A stretch of 64,000 bases of DNA from Pseudochelatococcus lubricantis (GCF_042432495.1 NZ_JBHLXC010000015.1:62001-126000); one strand, 5' to 3'; counted from the first letter of the stretch, positions 19,328-29,283 are shown. Notes: generated by a model not told the origin, from the sequence alone. A program made the numbers and translations.

Positions 19328-21378
19328 TACCGGGACTCCAGAATGAGGTTCAGATAAGGATCGACGGTGGCGACGAGCCCCGGGGGCAGGACGGTCGTGG
19401 TGTCCATCTGGTCGATGATGGCCGGGCCCTCGATCCGGTTGCCGGGGCGCAGCAGGTCGCGGTTGTAGAGCGTGGCGGGGATGAAGCCGCCGGCTTCCAC
19501 CATCCAGACATCCCGCTTGCCGGTGACGGCTGCGCCGGCGTCCGGGCCTGCGTCCTCCTGCGGCGGGAACGTGGCCTTGTCGACGAGCCCGATCGCGGAA
19601 AGGCGGAAGGTGACGAACTGGACCGGCTCATTCTCGGCGATGAAGCCGTACAGCTGGCGGTGGGCGTCGAGGAAGCCCTGATGCAGTGCATCGAGGCTGG
19701 CCTGCACCACCGGCCCCTCGGGAAGCGTGACAGGGATCTCATAGTTCTGGCCGGCGTAACGCACGTCCACGCTGCGCTCGATGCGACGCGCTTCGGGCGC
19801 GATTCCTTCCTGGGCAAACCAGGCGTCGGCCTGGGCGGCCAGCGCGGCATAGGTCTCCCCCACCGATGCGGGGGTAGCGTCGTCGTGGCGGATCATCTGC
19901 GTGGCCGAGAAATCGGTGCGCAGATCAGTCATCAGCAGACCCAGCGCGCACAACACGCCCGGCGTGCGGGGAATGAGGATGCGCTTCATGCCGAGTTCGC
20001 GCGCCAGGCGCGCGGCATGCACCGGGCCGGCGCCGCCGAAGGCGACGAGGGCGTAGTCGCGCGGGTCGTAGCCGCGCTGCACCGAGATGACGCGGATGGC
20101 CTTGGCCATGTTGGCGGTCACGATGTCGAGAATGCCGCTCGCCGTCTCCAGCACGCCCATGCCGAGCTTGTCCGCAAGCCGCGCGACAGCGGCACGCGAC
20201 AGCGACTGGTCGATCTTCATGCGGCCGTTGAGCAGATATTCGGGGTTTTGCGTCTGCAACAGCACGTTGGCGTCCGTCACCGTCGGCTCTTCATTGCCGA
20301 GGCCGTAGCAGGCCGGGCCCGGATTGGCGCCGGCGCTACGAGGGCCGACCTTCAGATGGCCGCCGCTGTCGACATAGGCGATGGAGCCGCCGCCCGCACC
20401 CACGGTGTGGATGTCCAGCATGGGCGTCTTCAGCGGGTAACCGTGCACCACGGCCTCGTTCACCACCCGGCAGCGGCCATCGGTGAGCAGCGCCACGTCG
20501 GAGGACGTGCCGCCCATGTCGAAGGTGATCAGGTTGTTGATGCCGGTCATGCGCCCGAGCGCCTGGGCTGCCACGACACCCGTGGAGGGGCCGGAGAGCA
20601 CCGTGCGCACGGGCAGCTCCGCCGCCGTGTCGAAGCCGATCACGCCGCCGTTCGATTGCGTCAGCTGCGGCGCGACGGCGATGCCCAGACCGGCGATCTT
20701 GCGCTTGAGAGCCTGCACGTAAACATGCATCACCGGGCCGAGATAGGCGTTCACGACCGTGGTGGAAAGCCGTTCGAACTCACGGAACTCGGGAGCGATG
20801 CGGTGCGAGACGGCGGCAAAAGCCTCCGGGAACTCCTCCGCCAGGATGCGCGCCGCCGCTTCCTCATGAGCCGCGTTGAGGAAGGAATACAGGAAGCAGA
20901 CGGCGACCGAGCGCACGCCTTCGTCCTTGAGGCGGGCGACGGCGGCGCGGAAGGCCGCCTCGTCCAGCGCGGTCTCCACCCGTCCGTCGGCGAGGACACG
21001 CTCGGACACGCCGATGCGCAGGTCGCGCGTCACCAGCGTTTCGGGCTTGTCGGCCTGCAGGTCGTAGAGGTCCGGCCGCTTCTGGCGGCCGATCTCCAGC
21101 AGGTCGCGGAAACCCTCCGTCGTGATCAGGCCGGTTCGCACGCCCCTGCCCTGAATGAGCGCGTTGGTTGCGACGGTCGTGCCGTGACCGAGGAACGAAA
21201 CGTCGGCGGCCGCGCCCTCGACGCGCTGCAACCCCTCCTCGACGCCCTGTGTGATTCCGCGCGACGGATCGTCAGGTGTCGAGGACACTTTCCAGATCAC
21301 TACCTCGCCCGTCGCGTCGTTGAACACGCAGACGTCGGTGAACGTTCCTCCGGAATCAACACCGATGCGCCATGCCAT
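19327..21378 (-). CDS. hyuA: Hydantoinase A/oxoprolinase-type subunit
   Basis: 683 residues. This is the ATP-binding subunit with an actin/ASKHA-type fold. The N-terminal phosphate loop is RIGVDSGGTFTDVCVF, a second nucleotide-binding block is LITFDMGGTSSDVAL, and the C-terminal part carries PGVLCALGLLMTDLR and YAGQNYEI. ATP phosphorylates the ring carbonyl before hydrolysis in this superfamily. The start is well placed after AAGGAGCTGTTTC. It is first in the hyuAB operon and divergent from the ABC transporter genes, across a 407-base AT-rich regulatory region. Confidence 0.93.
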   Translation of the reverse strand: MAWRIGVDSGGTFTDVCVFNDATGEVVIWKVSSTPDDPSRGITQGVEEGLQRVEGAAADVSFLGHGTTVATNALIQGRGVRTGLITTEGFRDLLEIGRQKRPDLYDLQADKPETLVTRDLRIGVSERVLADGRVETALDEAAFRAAVARLKDEGVRSVAVCFLYSFLNAAHEEAAARILAEEFPEAFAAVSHRIAPEFREFERLSTTVVNAYLGPVMHVYVQALKRKIAGLGIAVAPQLTQSNGGVIGFDTAAELPVRTVLSGPSTGVVAAQALGRMTGINNLITFDMGGTSSDVALLTDGRCRVVNEAVVHGYPLKTPMLDIHTVGAGGGSIAYVDSGGHLKVGPRSAGANPGPACYGLGNEEPTVTDANVLLQTQNPEYLLNGRMKIDQSLSRAAVARLADKLGMGVLETASGILDIVTANMAKAIRVISVQRGYDPRDYALVAFGGAGPVHAARLARELGMKRILIPRTPGVLCALGLLMTDLRTDFSATQMIRHDDATPASVGETYAALAAQADAWFAQEGIAPEARRIERSVDVRYAGQNYEIPVTLPEGPVVQASLDALHQGFLDAHRQLYGFIAENEPVQFVTFRLSAIGLVDKATFPPQEDAGPDAGAAVTGKRDVWMVEAGGFIPATLYNRDLLRPGNRIEGPAIIDQMDTTTVLPPGLVATVDPYLNLILESR

Positions 21379-21785
21379 GAAACAGCTCCTTCACTGATCG
21401 GGACCCTTCCCGGGACCCTTCCCGAACTGGTCACCAGCTAAGTCGAAGAGACAGGAGTTGTCAATTTAGTTCCGATAATCATATTAAAAACTTTTTTTAA
21501 TTCCTTTTATCGGAATATATGGGATGAAAAAGTCTCCTTCTGCCGTTTTTTGAGGCACAGGGAGATGTCATATATTCCTATATTTGGAATTTAATTAAAA
21601 ATGAAAACAGATAATCAGAATTGATTTGACGCTTCGCAAAATCGTACTTACTCTTTTCGGCGTGATGCGCGGGACCTCGGTCCCGAAGGAAGGGCTGTGC
21701 CCCGCACGGAATTTCCGTGGCGTCAGCGCGGCGTAAAACGCGTGTAGGAAGATCAGGTTCAAACACAACACCACAGGGGAATCCG
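21379..21785. promoter_or_regulatory. Divergent hyuA/ABC promoter region with inverted repeats
   Basis: A 407-base region without a gene, clearly more AT-rich than its surroundings between 21460 and 21650. It holds an inverted repeat TTCCGATAA (21470-21478) / TTATCGGAA (21507-21515), and a shorter dyad ATTCC-N7-GGAAT (21574-21590). Both share a TTCC/GGAA half-site, so they may be sites for one regulator, most plausibly the IclR protein of this island. The -10/-35 boxes for the two directions cannot be fixed with confidence. Confidence 0.55.
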
Positions 21786-23318
21786 ATGATGCTGAATCGC
21801 CGTACACTTCTGCAATCGCTCATGGCTGCCGCCGCCATGGCGCCCATGTCGTCCGGCCGGCTGCTCGCCCAGGGCGCCGGCAAGAGATTGCGTATCGGTC
21901 TGTCGACCTATCCCGCCCATTTCCGTGCGTGGGTCAATGTAGGCTATGCCGGACATCTCGTGTCGGCCCTGCTGAACCGCGGCCTGCTGGCTTACGACAC
22001 CAACGGCGTATTGGTCGGCGAGCTTGCGAAGAGCTGGGAGCGGGAGAGCGACCTCGTCTGGCGCTTCACGCTCGATGACGCGAAGTTCAATAACGGCCAG
22101 CCCGTGACCTCGGCGGATGTGAAGTGGACGCTGGAGAAGATCGCTGCGGAGGGATCTGGTGCCCACATGCGTGAGCAGGCCCTGCAGATCGACAGCATCG
22201 AGATCGTCGACGACCGCGTTTTCAAGGTGGCGACCAAGGAGCCTTCGGCGACGATTCCCGCCCTCATGGCCTACCCGTTCCTCGGCATCGTCGCCGCAGG
22301 CTCCACCAGCGAGCAGGACCAGGGTATCGGCGCCGGCCCCTACGTGCTCACCTCGGCGGAAAAGGGAGTCGAGATTCTGCTCACGGCGTCCGAGCACTAC
22401 TTCAGGAACGGGCTGCCGACGCTCAAGGAAATCCACATCACGCCTTACGCCGACGAGAACCTGCGCGTGGCGGCCCTGCGGGCGGGCGACGTGGACCTCA
22501 TCGACTACGTGCCCTGGAACGCGATGAACGACATCGCGGCCACGCCCGGCCTCAAGCTTGACACGCAGGCCGCCGGTGCGTTCATGTACCTGAGCTTCAA
22601 CGGCTCGGGCGCCTTCGGCGACCCGAAGCTGCGGCAGGCGGTGTCCTTCGCCCTGCGGCGCGAGGAATTCGTACAGGCGGTGTTCTTCGGCCACGGCGCG
22701 CCGCTCGCGGGCGTTCCGAGGCCGTCGGTCTCGCCCTTCTTCAACAAGGAACTGGCGAACTTCTGGACCTATGATCCGGACAAGGCGAAGGCGCTGCTGA
22801 AGGAAGCGGGCCGCGAGAGCGGCCTGAAGGTCTCGCTTCTCTCGACCTCCCAGTACACGATGCATCGGGATATCGCGGTCCTCGTACAGAGCCAGCTCGC
22901 GGAGATCGGCATCACCGTCGACCTGATCCTGCCCGACTGGGCGACGCGCGTGACGATGGGCATGCGCGGGCAAGGCGACTTCGCGGTCCAGGGCATCGGC
23001 ATGGACAGCCTCGATCCCGACGCGACGAGTTCCCTCGTGGACCCTACGCGCGCGGCCCATTACAATTACAGCCGCGGCTTCGTGGTGCCCGGCCTGTCGG
23101 CCCTGCTGGCGCGCGGACGTTCGGAATTCGACGAGGCGAAGCGCGTCGCCATCTACGCGGCGGCGGATCGGCTCGCGTGTGAACACGCCAGCTTCTGCGG
23201 CGTCTCGTACCGTGCCACCGGCTTCGCGCGCAGCGACAAGGTCGGCGGTCTCGAACTGCTGCCCGACCAGCTCTCTCCGTTCTCCGCAAACCTGTTCGAC
23301 AGGCTGACGCTGTCCTGA
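21786..23318 (+). CDS. ABC transporter substrate-binding protein (SBP family 5)
   Basis: 510 residues. The N-terminal signal has a twin-arginine-like motif (NRRTLLQSL) and a hydrophobic Ala/Met stretch ending in LLAQG, so the protein is periplasmic. The mature part shows the dipeptide/oligopeptide-binding family layout: LAKSWERESDLVWRFTLDDA, NNGQPVTSADVKWTLEK and the late SFALRREEFVQAVFFG. It delivers the island's substrate to the membrane permeases. A start one codon later is equally possible. A stem-loop follows its stop, which would let this gene be expressed at higher level than the permeases. Confidence 0.93.
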   Translation: MMLNRRTLLQSLMAAAAMAPMSSGRLLAQGAGKRLRIGLSTYPAHFRAWVNVGYAGHLVSALLNRGLLAYDTNGVLVGELAKSWERESDLVWRFTLDDAKFNNGQPVTSADVKWTLEKIAAEGSGAHMREQALQIDSIEIVDDRVFKVATKEPSATIPALMAYPFLGIVAAGSTSEQDQGIGAGPYVLTSAEKGVEILLTASEHYFRNGLPTLKEIHITPYADENLRVAALRAGDVDLIDYVPWNAMNDIAATPGLKLDTQAAGAFMYLSFNGSGAFGDPKLRQAVSFALRREEFVQAVFFGHGAPLAGVPRPSVSPFFNKELANFWTYDPDKAKALLKEAGRESGLKVSLLSTSQYTMHRDIAVLVQSQLAEIGITVDLILPDWATRVTMGMRGQGDFAVQGIGMDSLDPDATSSLVDPTRAAHYNYSRGFVVPGLSALLARGRSEFDEAKRVAIYAAADRLACEHASFCGVSYRATGFARSDKVGGLELLPDQLSPFSANLFDRLTLS

Positions 23319-23323
23319 TGCCC

Positions 23324-23355
23324 CGGCGGCGTATCCGGTGCGGGATACGCCGCCG
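23324..23355 (+). other. Intercistronic stem-loop after the binding-protein gene
   Basis: Thirteen-base arms, CGGCGGCGTATCC / GGATACGCCGCCG, around a six-base loop, start five bases after the stop codon. There is no T-tract, so it is more likely a processing or stabilising hairpin than a terminator. The position fits unequal expression of binding protein and permease. Confidence 0.7.
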
Positions 23356-23516
23356 TCCGCCTCCTCCCACAAGAAGCCGCCGCGCGGGATGCATTGCTCG
23401 CGTCCTCCCCGGGGCGGACGCCGCCTACTCCCTCCGAGGCAGCGGCGGGACAATAAATAGAGCCGTCCGCGCGCTTTCGCGGAACAGCGAGGATGCTCTA
23501 GCGAGGTTCAAAATCG

Positions 23517-24464
23517 ATGGCATGGTTCCTGCACCGTTTCCTGCTCAGCCTTGTGCTGCTCTGGGTCGTGACGACGCTGGTTTTTCTGTCGATCCACATG
23601 GTGCCGGGTGATCCGGTGGAGCTTCTGCTCTCCCAGGACGGCGGCACGCCCGACAGGGCCACTGTCGAGATGATCCGCAAGGATCTGGGGCTGGATCGGC
23701 CGGTATACGTTCAATACGCTGACAAGATCGCCGGTATCGCGCGGTTCGACCTGGGCCGCTCCATCGTGGACGACAGCTCGATCGCCCAGGGTATCGGCCG
23801 GCGCCTGCCGCGCACGCTGGAGCTGATCGCCGCCGCGGCCGTGCTCAGCCTGCTGATCGGCATTCCCGCGGGCATCTACGCGGCGTTGCATCCCGGCGGG
23901 CTGTTCGACCGCGCCGGCTCCTATGCCAGCGGTTTCGCGCAGGGCGTGCCGGTGTTCGTCGTGGGCACGCTGATGATCCTCATATTCTCGCAGCTGCTGG
24001 GATGGATGCCGGCGGGCGGCTACGTCGCCTTCGAGCGCGATCCGGCCGCTCACCTGCGCTTCCTGCTGATGCCGGCATCCGCCATCGCCATCGGGCTTTC
24101 CGCCGTGGTTTTCCGCATCACCCGCGCCTCGATGAAGGATGTGCTGCCGCTCGATTTCGTGCGCACCGCCCGCGCCAAGGGCCTGCCGGAGGGGCATGTC
24201 GTGCGCCGCCACGTGCTGCGCAACGCGCTGATGCCGGTGATCACGATTTTCGCGCTGCAACTCGGCGGCCTGCTGGGCGGCACGGTCCTCGTGGAATACG
24301 TCTTCAACTGGCCCGGCCTTTCGGGAATGCTGGTCGGAGCGGTGAACGCGCGCGACTATCCGATGGTGACGGGCGTCATTCTCGTGGTCTCCGCGCTGTT
24401 CATCCTCCTCAATCTGATCGTGGACATCCTCTACGGCATCGTGGACCCGAGGGTGCGCAAATGA
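23517..24464 (+). CDS. ABC transporter permease (DppB type)
   Basis: 315 residues, six helices. The N-terminus VLLWVVTTLVFLSIHMVPGDP is the standard DppB opening and includes the GDP motif. The cytoplasmic EAA-type loop is FVRTARAKGLPEGHVVRRHVLRNAL (motif centred about residue 225). The C-terminus VDILYGIVDPRVR is also typical. It forms the membrane channel with the next gene product, whose start overlaps this stop by ATGA. The region 23356-23516 before it holds no gene. Confidence 0.94.
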   Translation: MAWFLHRFLLSLVLLWVVTTLVFLSIHMVPGDPVELLLSQDGGTPDRATVEMIRKDLGLDRPVYVQYADKIAGIARFDLGRSIVDDSSIAQGIGRRLPRTLELIAAAAVLSLLIGIPAGIYAALHPGGLFDRAGSYASGFAQGVPVFVVGTLMILIFSQLLGWMPAGGYVAFERDPAAHLRFLLMPASAIAIGLSAVVFRITRASMKDVLPLDFVRTARAKGLPEGHVVRRHVLRNALMPVITIFALQLGGLLGGTVLVEYVFNWPGLSGMLVGAVNARDYPMVTGVILVVSALFILLNLIVDILYGIVDPRVRK

Positions 24465-25276
24465 TTTCAGCTTTTCGCAACACGCCGGCGGTGCTGCTCG
24501 CCCTTCTCGTTCTGCTCTGCCTGCTGGCGCCGGTGCTGCCGCTGCACGATCCCGTCGCGGTCAGCGTCGCCGAGCGCTTCGCCGGTCCGTCGTTCGCCCA
24601 CCCGCTCGGCCGGGACGAATACGGCCGGGACCTGATGTCGCGCCTCGTCTGGGCGCTGCGCAGCGCCGTTTTCATCGCCGCGAGTTCCGCCTTCCTGGCC
24701 AGCGTCGTCGGCACCGCGCTGGGGGTGATCGGCGGCTATGTGCGCGGCCTGACGGAAATCTTCACCATGCGCGGCATGGACGTCATCCTGTGCTTTCCGC
24801 CGCTGCTGCTGGCGATGCTGGCCGTCACGCTCTACGGCCCCGGGCCGGTCACCCTCATCCCCGTGCTGGGGCTCGTCTTCGTGCCCTCCTTCACCCGCGT
24901 GGCCCATGCCAGCGTGCTGACGGTGCGCTCGCATGAATACGTCGAGGCCGCGCGCGGCATGGGGATGGGCGCAGGGCGGATCATGCTGCACACCATCCTG
25001 CCCAACATCGTGGGCCCGCTGATCGTCCAGTTCAGCTTCGTGATGGCAATGACGGTTGTGCTCGAATCCGGCCTGTCGTTCCTGGGGCTCGGCGTGCTGC
25101 CGCCCGCCCCGTCACTCGGTCTGATGATCGGCGCGGGACGCGCGACGCTCGCACAGGCGCCCATGCTTCTGGTGTGGCCCTGCCTGTTGCTGACGCTGCT
25201 CATTCTCGTGCTCAACGCCTTCTGCGACAGGCTGCGCGACCACTTCGACCCGCGCAGCGCCAGCGGCAGCAACTGA
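24461..25276 (+). CDS. ABC transporter permease (DppC type)
   Basis: 271 residues. The ATG at 24461 overlaps the stop of the partner permease (ATGA), which fixes the start. DppC features are HPLGRDEYGRDLMSRLVWALR after the first helix, the EAA loop YVEAARGMGMGAGRIMLHTILPN (about residues 160-182), and ESGLSFLGLGV near the end. It completes the heterodimeric permease of the importer. It is shorter at the N-terminus than many DppC proteins but otherwise complete. Confidence 0.94.
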   Translation: MISAFRNTPAVLLALLVLLCLLAPVLPLHDPVAVSVAERFAGPSFAHPLGRDEYGRDLMSRLVWALRSAVFIAASSAFLASVVGTALGVIGGYVRGLTEIFTMRGMDVILCFPPLLLAMLAVTLYGPGPVTLIPVLGLVFVPSFTRVAHASVLTVRSHEYVEAARGMGMGAGRIMLHTILPNIVGPLIVQFSFVMAMTVVLESGLSFLGLGVLPPAPSLGLMIGAGRATLAQAPMLLVWPCLLLTLLILVLNAFCDRLRDHFDPRSASGSN

Positions 25277-25289
25277 ACCGGGGGCATCA

Positions 25290-27176
25290 ATGACATATAC
25301 TTCCGAAACCCCGACGCCGAAAAACCGGTCCGCTTCCGGCTCTCCGCAATCCCCGGTACTGGCTGTCGAGGGGCTGAACGTGTCGCTTCGCCGCGGAACG
25401 ACGTGGAACGCCGTGGTACGGGACATGAATTTCCGCATCGACGCCGGCGAAACGCTGGCCATCGTCGGCGAGTCCGGCTCCGGCAAAAGCGTGACCTCGC
25501 TGTCGATCATGCAGCTGCTGCCGCAGGGCATCAGTCGCGTCGAGGGCTCCATCAAGCTGTCCGGCCGCGAGCTGCTGGGGCTTTCGGCGGCCGACATGGT
25601 GCGCATCCGCGGCAGCGAGATGGCAATGATCTTCCAGGAGCCGATGACGTCGCTCAACCCGGTGCTGTCCATCGGCGAACAGATCGCCGAGTCGATCCGG
25701 TTCCACCGCGAACTCAACCGCGCGGCCGCCAAGGCGGAGGCGCTGAAGCTGATGGACCGGGTGCGCATTCCGGATGCCCGCCGCCGGTACGACGATTATC
25801 CCTATCAGTTCTCGGGCGGCATGCGCCAGCGGGTGATGATCGCCATCGCTCTGGCTTGCAAGCCCAGGCTCCTGATCGCGGATGAGCCCACGACGGCGCT
25901 CGATGTCACGATCCAGGCCCAGGTGCTCGCGCTGATCAAGGAACTGCAGGACGAGTCCGGCATGGGCGTGCTGTTCGTCACGCACGACATGGGCGTCGTC
26001 GCGGAGATCGCGGACCGCACCCTGGTGATGTATCGCGGCGACCAGATCGAGACCGGCGCGACGGAGGACATCTTCGCGCGGCCTGCCCAGCCTTATACGC
26101 GGGCGCTGCTGTCCGCGGTGCCCGCGCTCGGTTCCATACAGGGGTCGCCGTTGCCGCAGCCCTTCGCGATCTACGACAGCACCACCGGCGAGGCGGATGC
26201 CACGGTGCGGGACTTCCCCGACACCCGCCAGCTGGACGCCCCGCTCCTGCTCGACGCGCGGAACCTCGTCGCGCGCTTCAACGTCGGCAAGTCCCTGCTG
26301 CGCCGGGCCGCGGCGCGGGTGCACGCGGTGGAGAACGTCTCCCTTCAGCTGGCGCGGGGGGAGACCCTTGCGATCGTGGGTGAATCGGGATGCGGCAAGT
26401 CCACGACCGGACGCCTGATCGCGGGCCTGCAGAAGCCCGTTGCCGGCAGGATCGCGCTGAACGGCGAGAACATCGCCGGCCGCTCGCAGCGCTATATCAG
26501 CCGGCATGTCCAGATGGTGTTCCAGGATCCGTTCGCCAGCCTCAATCCGCGCCTCACCGTGGGCAAGGCGGTGGCGGAACCCATCCAGGTGCACGGACTT
26601 GCGGGCGGGCGCGAGCAGGAGGAGATCGTCGCGAACCTGCTGCGGCGCGTCGGCCTGTCGCCGGACGTCGCGCGGCGTTACCCGCATGAGTTCTCGGGCG
26701 GTCAGCGCCAGCGCATCTGCATCGCGCGCGCCCTCGCCCTCAAGCCCGGCATGATCGTGGCCGACGAGGCGGTGTCCGCGCTCGACGTATCGGTGAAGGC
26801 GCAGGTCGTCAACCTGCTCCTGGAGCTGCAGGAGGAGCTGAAGCTCGGCCTCGTGTTCATCTCGCACGACATGGCAGTGGTAGAGCGCATCAGCCACCGC
26901 GTCGCCGTCATGTATCTCGGCGAGGTGGTGGAGACCGGCTCCCGCGCCGACGTGTTCGGCAATCCGGGCCACCCCTACACGCGCCGCCTGCTCGACGCCG
27001 TGCCCATCCCCGATCCGGCGCGGCGCTACAGCCGGCGCGCCACCGCCGCCCGGGAGCTGGCGAGCCCTATCCGGCCGCGCGACTACGTGCCGCCGGTACG
27101 CGAATACAAGGAAATCAATCCTGGGCATTTCGTCCAGGTTCCCGGCCCGGAGTGGGCCGATGAGTCCCGAGGTTGA
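25290..27176 (+). CDS. Fused dual ATP-binding subunit of dipeptide-type ABC importer
   Basis: 628 residues, a DppD-DppF fusion. Half one has Walker A GESGSGKS (about residue 59), signature FSGGMRQR and LLIADEPTTALD. Half two has GESGCGKSTTGR (about residue 365), signature FSGGQRQR and MIVADEAVSALD. The last differs from the consensus because Ala replaces the Pro after the Walker B Glu; the catalytic Asp-Glu pair is kept. Both halves carry C-terminal oligopeptide-transporter extensions (PYTRALLSAVP, PYTRRLLDAVP). It lies 13 bases after the permease stop and couples ATP hydrolysis to uptake. Confidence 0.95.
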   Translation: MTYTSETPTPKNRSASGSPQSPVLAVEGLNVSLRRGTTWNAVVRDMNFRIDAGETLAIVGESGSGKSVTSLSIMQLLPQGISRVEGSIKLSGRELLGLSAADMVRIRGSEMAMIFQEPMTSLNPVLSIGEQIAESIRFHRELNRAAAKAEALKLMDRVRIPDARRRYDDYPYQFSGGMRQRVMIAIALACKPRLLIADEPTTALDVTIQAQVLALIKELQDESGMGVLFVTHDMGVVAEIADRTLVMYRGDQIETGATEDIFARPAQPYTRALLSAVPALGSIQGSPLPQPFAIYDSTTGEADATVRDFPDTRQLDAPLLLDARNLVARFNVGKSLLRRAAARVHAVENVSLQLARGETLAIVGESGCGKSTTGRLIAGLQKPVAGRIALNGENIAGRSQRYISRHVQMVFQDPFASLNPRLTVGKAVAEPIQVHGLAGGREQEEIVANLLRRVGLSPDVARRYPHEFSGGQRQRICIARALALKPGMIVADEAVSALDVSVKAQVVNLLLELQEELKLGLVFISHDMAVVERISHRVAVMYLGEVVETGSRADVFGNPGHPYTRRLLDAVPIPDPARRYSRRATAARELASPIRPRDYVPPVREYKEINPGHFVQVPGPEWADESRG

Positions 27177-27178
27177 TC

Positions 27179-28492
27179 ATGGCACTGTCCATCCCCGTCG
27201 CACCGTTCGAGGGCGATCCCTCCTTGCCTGAAAAAGTCGATGTCGCAGTCATCGGGGGCGGCATCATCGGCGTCATGACCGCGCTCACCCTGGCGGAGCG
27301 CGGCGTATCCGTGGCCGTGTTCGAGAAGGGACAGATCGCGGGCGAGCAATCGGGGCGCAACTGGGGCTGGGTGCGGCAGATGGGCCGCGACGTGGCCGAG
27401 TTGCCGCTGACGATGGCAAGCCTGCGGCTCTGGGGTCAGCTCAACGAGCGCATCGGCGCCGAGACCGGCTTTCGCCGCACCGGCATCACCTATCTGTGCT
27501 ACAACAAGGCCGACCTCGCCAACTGGGGCGGATGGCACGAGAAGGGCAAGCAATACGGCATGGAGTCGCGCATGCTGTCAGCTCAAGAGGTGACGGAACT
27601 GCTGCCCGGCTCCGCCGGGGGCCTGCTCGCCGGCCTGCATACGCCCACCGACGGCAGGGCCGAGCCGTGGATCGCCGCTCCCGCCATCGCCGAAGCGGCG
27701 CGACGCAAGGGCGCGCGAATCCTCACCGATTGCGCGGTGCGTGGCATCGAGACGGCCGCCGGGCGGCTCTCCGCCGTCGTCACGGAGCGCGGCACGGTGC
27801 GCTGCGGCGCCGCCGTGCTGGCGGGCGGCGCCTGGTCGCGCCTGTTCGCGGGCAACCTCGGCATCGACTTCCCGCAGCTCAAGGTCATCGGCACCGTCGC
27901 GCGCGTGACGGGAGTGGAGGGCATCGCGGAGATGCCGGTCGGCGCCGGCAACTTCGCCTACCGGAAGCGGCTCGACGGCGACTACACGGTGGCGCTGCGC
28001 AACGCCAACATCGCCCCGATCCTGCCGGACAATTTCCGGCTCGCCTTCGAATACCTGCCGTCGCTCCTGCAGACCTGGCGCGAGCTGAAGCTGCGGTTCG
28101 GGGCGAGCTTCTTCAGGGAGCTGGCCGTCAAGCGCAGCTGGTCCAACGACGCGCGCACCATCTTCGAGGAGGTGCGCACCCTCGATCCCCCGCCCAACCA
28201 CGCCTTCACCCGCACGGCGCTCGCGAACCTCTCCCGCGCCTATCCGGCCTTCGCCCGTGGGCGCGTTGTGCAGGAATGGGGCGGCGTGATCGATGTGACG
28301 CCGGACGCCGTGCCGGTCATCAGCGCCATCGGCACCCTGCCCGGCTTCTATATCGCCTCGGGCTTCTCCGGCCACGGTTTCGGCATTGCCCCCGCAGCCG
28401 GGCAGCTCGCGGCCGACCTCGTGATGGGGACGACGCCCATCGTCGACCCCAAGCCTTTCAGCATCGCGCGGATGCGCCCCAAGCTCAAGTAA
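27179..28492 (+). CDS. DAO-type FAD-dependent oxidoreductase
   Basis: 437 residues. The Rossmann motif VDVAVIGGGIIGVMTALTLA (about residues 20-40) binds FAD. SGRNWGWVRQMGRD after the second strand and the C-terminal YIASGFSGHGFGIAPAAG are hallmarks of the DadA/glycine-oxidase-like DAO group. It oxidises a primary or secondary amine or amino acid to an imine. The ATG at 27179 is preferred, with GAGG upstream; a TTG two codons earlier is in frame. It follows the ATPase by two bases and is in the same operon, so it probably acts on the imported or HyuAB-released compound. Confidence 0.92.
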   Translation: MALSIPVAPFEGDPSLPEKVDVAVIGGGIIGVMTALTLAERGVSVAVFEKGQIAGEQSGRNWGWVRQMGRDVAELPLTMASLRLWGQLNERIGAETGFRRTGITYLCYNKADLANWGGWHEKGKQYGMESRMLSAQEVTELLPGSAGGLLAGLHTPTDGRAEPWIAAPAIAEAARRKGARILTDCAVRGIETAAGRLSAVVTERGTVRCGAAVLAGGAWSRLFAGNLGIDFPQLKVIGTVARVTGVEGIAEMPVGAGNFAYRKRLDGDYTVALRNANIAPILPDNFRLAFEYLPSLLQTWRELKLRFGASFFRELAVKRSWSNDARTIFEEVRTLDPPPNHAFTRTALANLSRAYPAFARGRVVQEWGGVIDVTPDAVPVISAIGTLPGFYIASGFSGHGFGIAPAAGQLAADLVMGTTPIVDPKPFSIARMRPKLK

Positions 28493-28507
28493 TCCGGGAG
28501 ACGGGCC

Positions 28508-29212
28508 ATGACGGAGAATGTCACACGCCGTGTGGCGATGATCAGCGGCGCATCACGCGGCATCGGCGCGGCCATTGCGCAACGCCTGGCTGACGCCGGC
28601 TGGGCGGTGAGCCTGGGATTGCGCAACCCGGACCGCTGCCCGGTCTCTGGCGAAGCCGTCCTCGTCAGCCGTTTCGACGCCGAGGAGCCCGCCACGGAAG
28701 CAGCCTGGGTCTCGCAGACGCTGGAGCGTTTCGGCCGCCTGGACGGCCTGGTGCATAACGCGGGCATCATGCTGCCGACGCCGGTGCTGGAGGCGACTGA
28801 CGCGGAGTTCGACCGCATCTTCGCCGTCAATGTCCGTTCGCCCATGCGCCTGACGGCGCTCGCCTGGCCCCATCTGGCCCGCGACGAGCCCGGGCGGATC
28901 GTGCTCATCGCCTCGCTGTCCGGCAAGCGCATCAAGTCGGAGAAGTCCGGCCTCTACGGCATGTCGAAGTTCGCGCTGATGGGGTTTGCGCATGCGCTGC
29001 GCCAGAGCGGGCGCGACAATCGCGTGCGCACCACGGCCATCTGCCCGAGCTTCGTTGCCACCGATATGAGCAGCGCGCTGACGCAGCAGGACGCGAGCCA
29101 TCTCACCCAGCCCGAAGATCTCGCGCGGATCGTGCAGGTCGTGCTGGAACTGCCGCCGACGGCAAGCATCGCCGAGATACCGGTCCACTGGACGGTGGAG
29201 GAGTGTTTCTGA
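28508..29212 (+). CDS. SDR-family oxidoreductase of the hyu island
   Basis: 234 residues. The cofactor loop is SGASRGIG (about residue 15), followed by VHNAGIM, the catalytic IASLSGKR serine and the YGMSKFALMGFAHALR catalytic block (Tyr/Lys). It lies 15 bases downstream of the DAO gene with a GGGAGACGGGCC leader. It probably oxidises or reduces a carbonyl intermediate of the pathway; the cofactor preference and substrate are unknown. Confidence 0.9.
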   Translation: MTENVTRRVAMISGASRGIGAAIAQRLADAGWAVSLGLRNPDRCPVSGEAVLVSRFDAEEPATEAAWVSQTLERFGRLDGLVHNAGIMLPTPVLEATDAEFDRIFAVNVRSPMRLTALAWPHLARDEPGRIVLIASLSGKRIKSEKSGLYGMSKFALMGFAHALRQSGRDNRVRTTAICPSFVATDMSSALTQQDASHLTQPEDLARIVQVVLELPPTASIAEIPVHWTVEECF

Positions 29213-29283
29213 GTTCACCGGAAAGGTTCCCTGAAGGGTTCCCCAAGCAAAGTTTGCAAGCCACAAGCTGAAAGGATGTTTTC

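Noticed and set aside
17648..21441. Long plus-strand frames opposite hyuB and hyuA
   Set aside because: Shadows of the minus-strand hyu genes, without family features or ribosome-binding sites.
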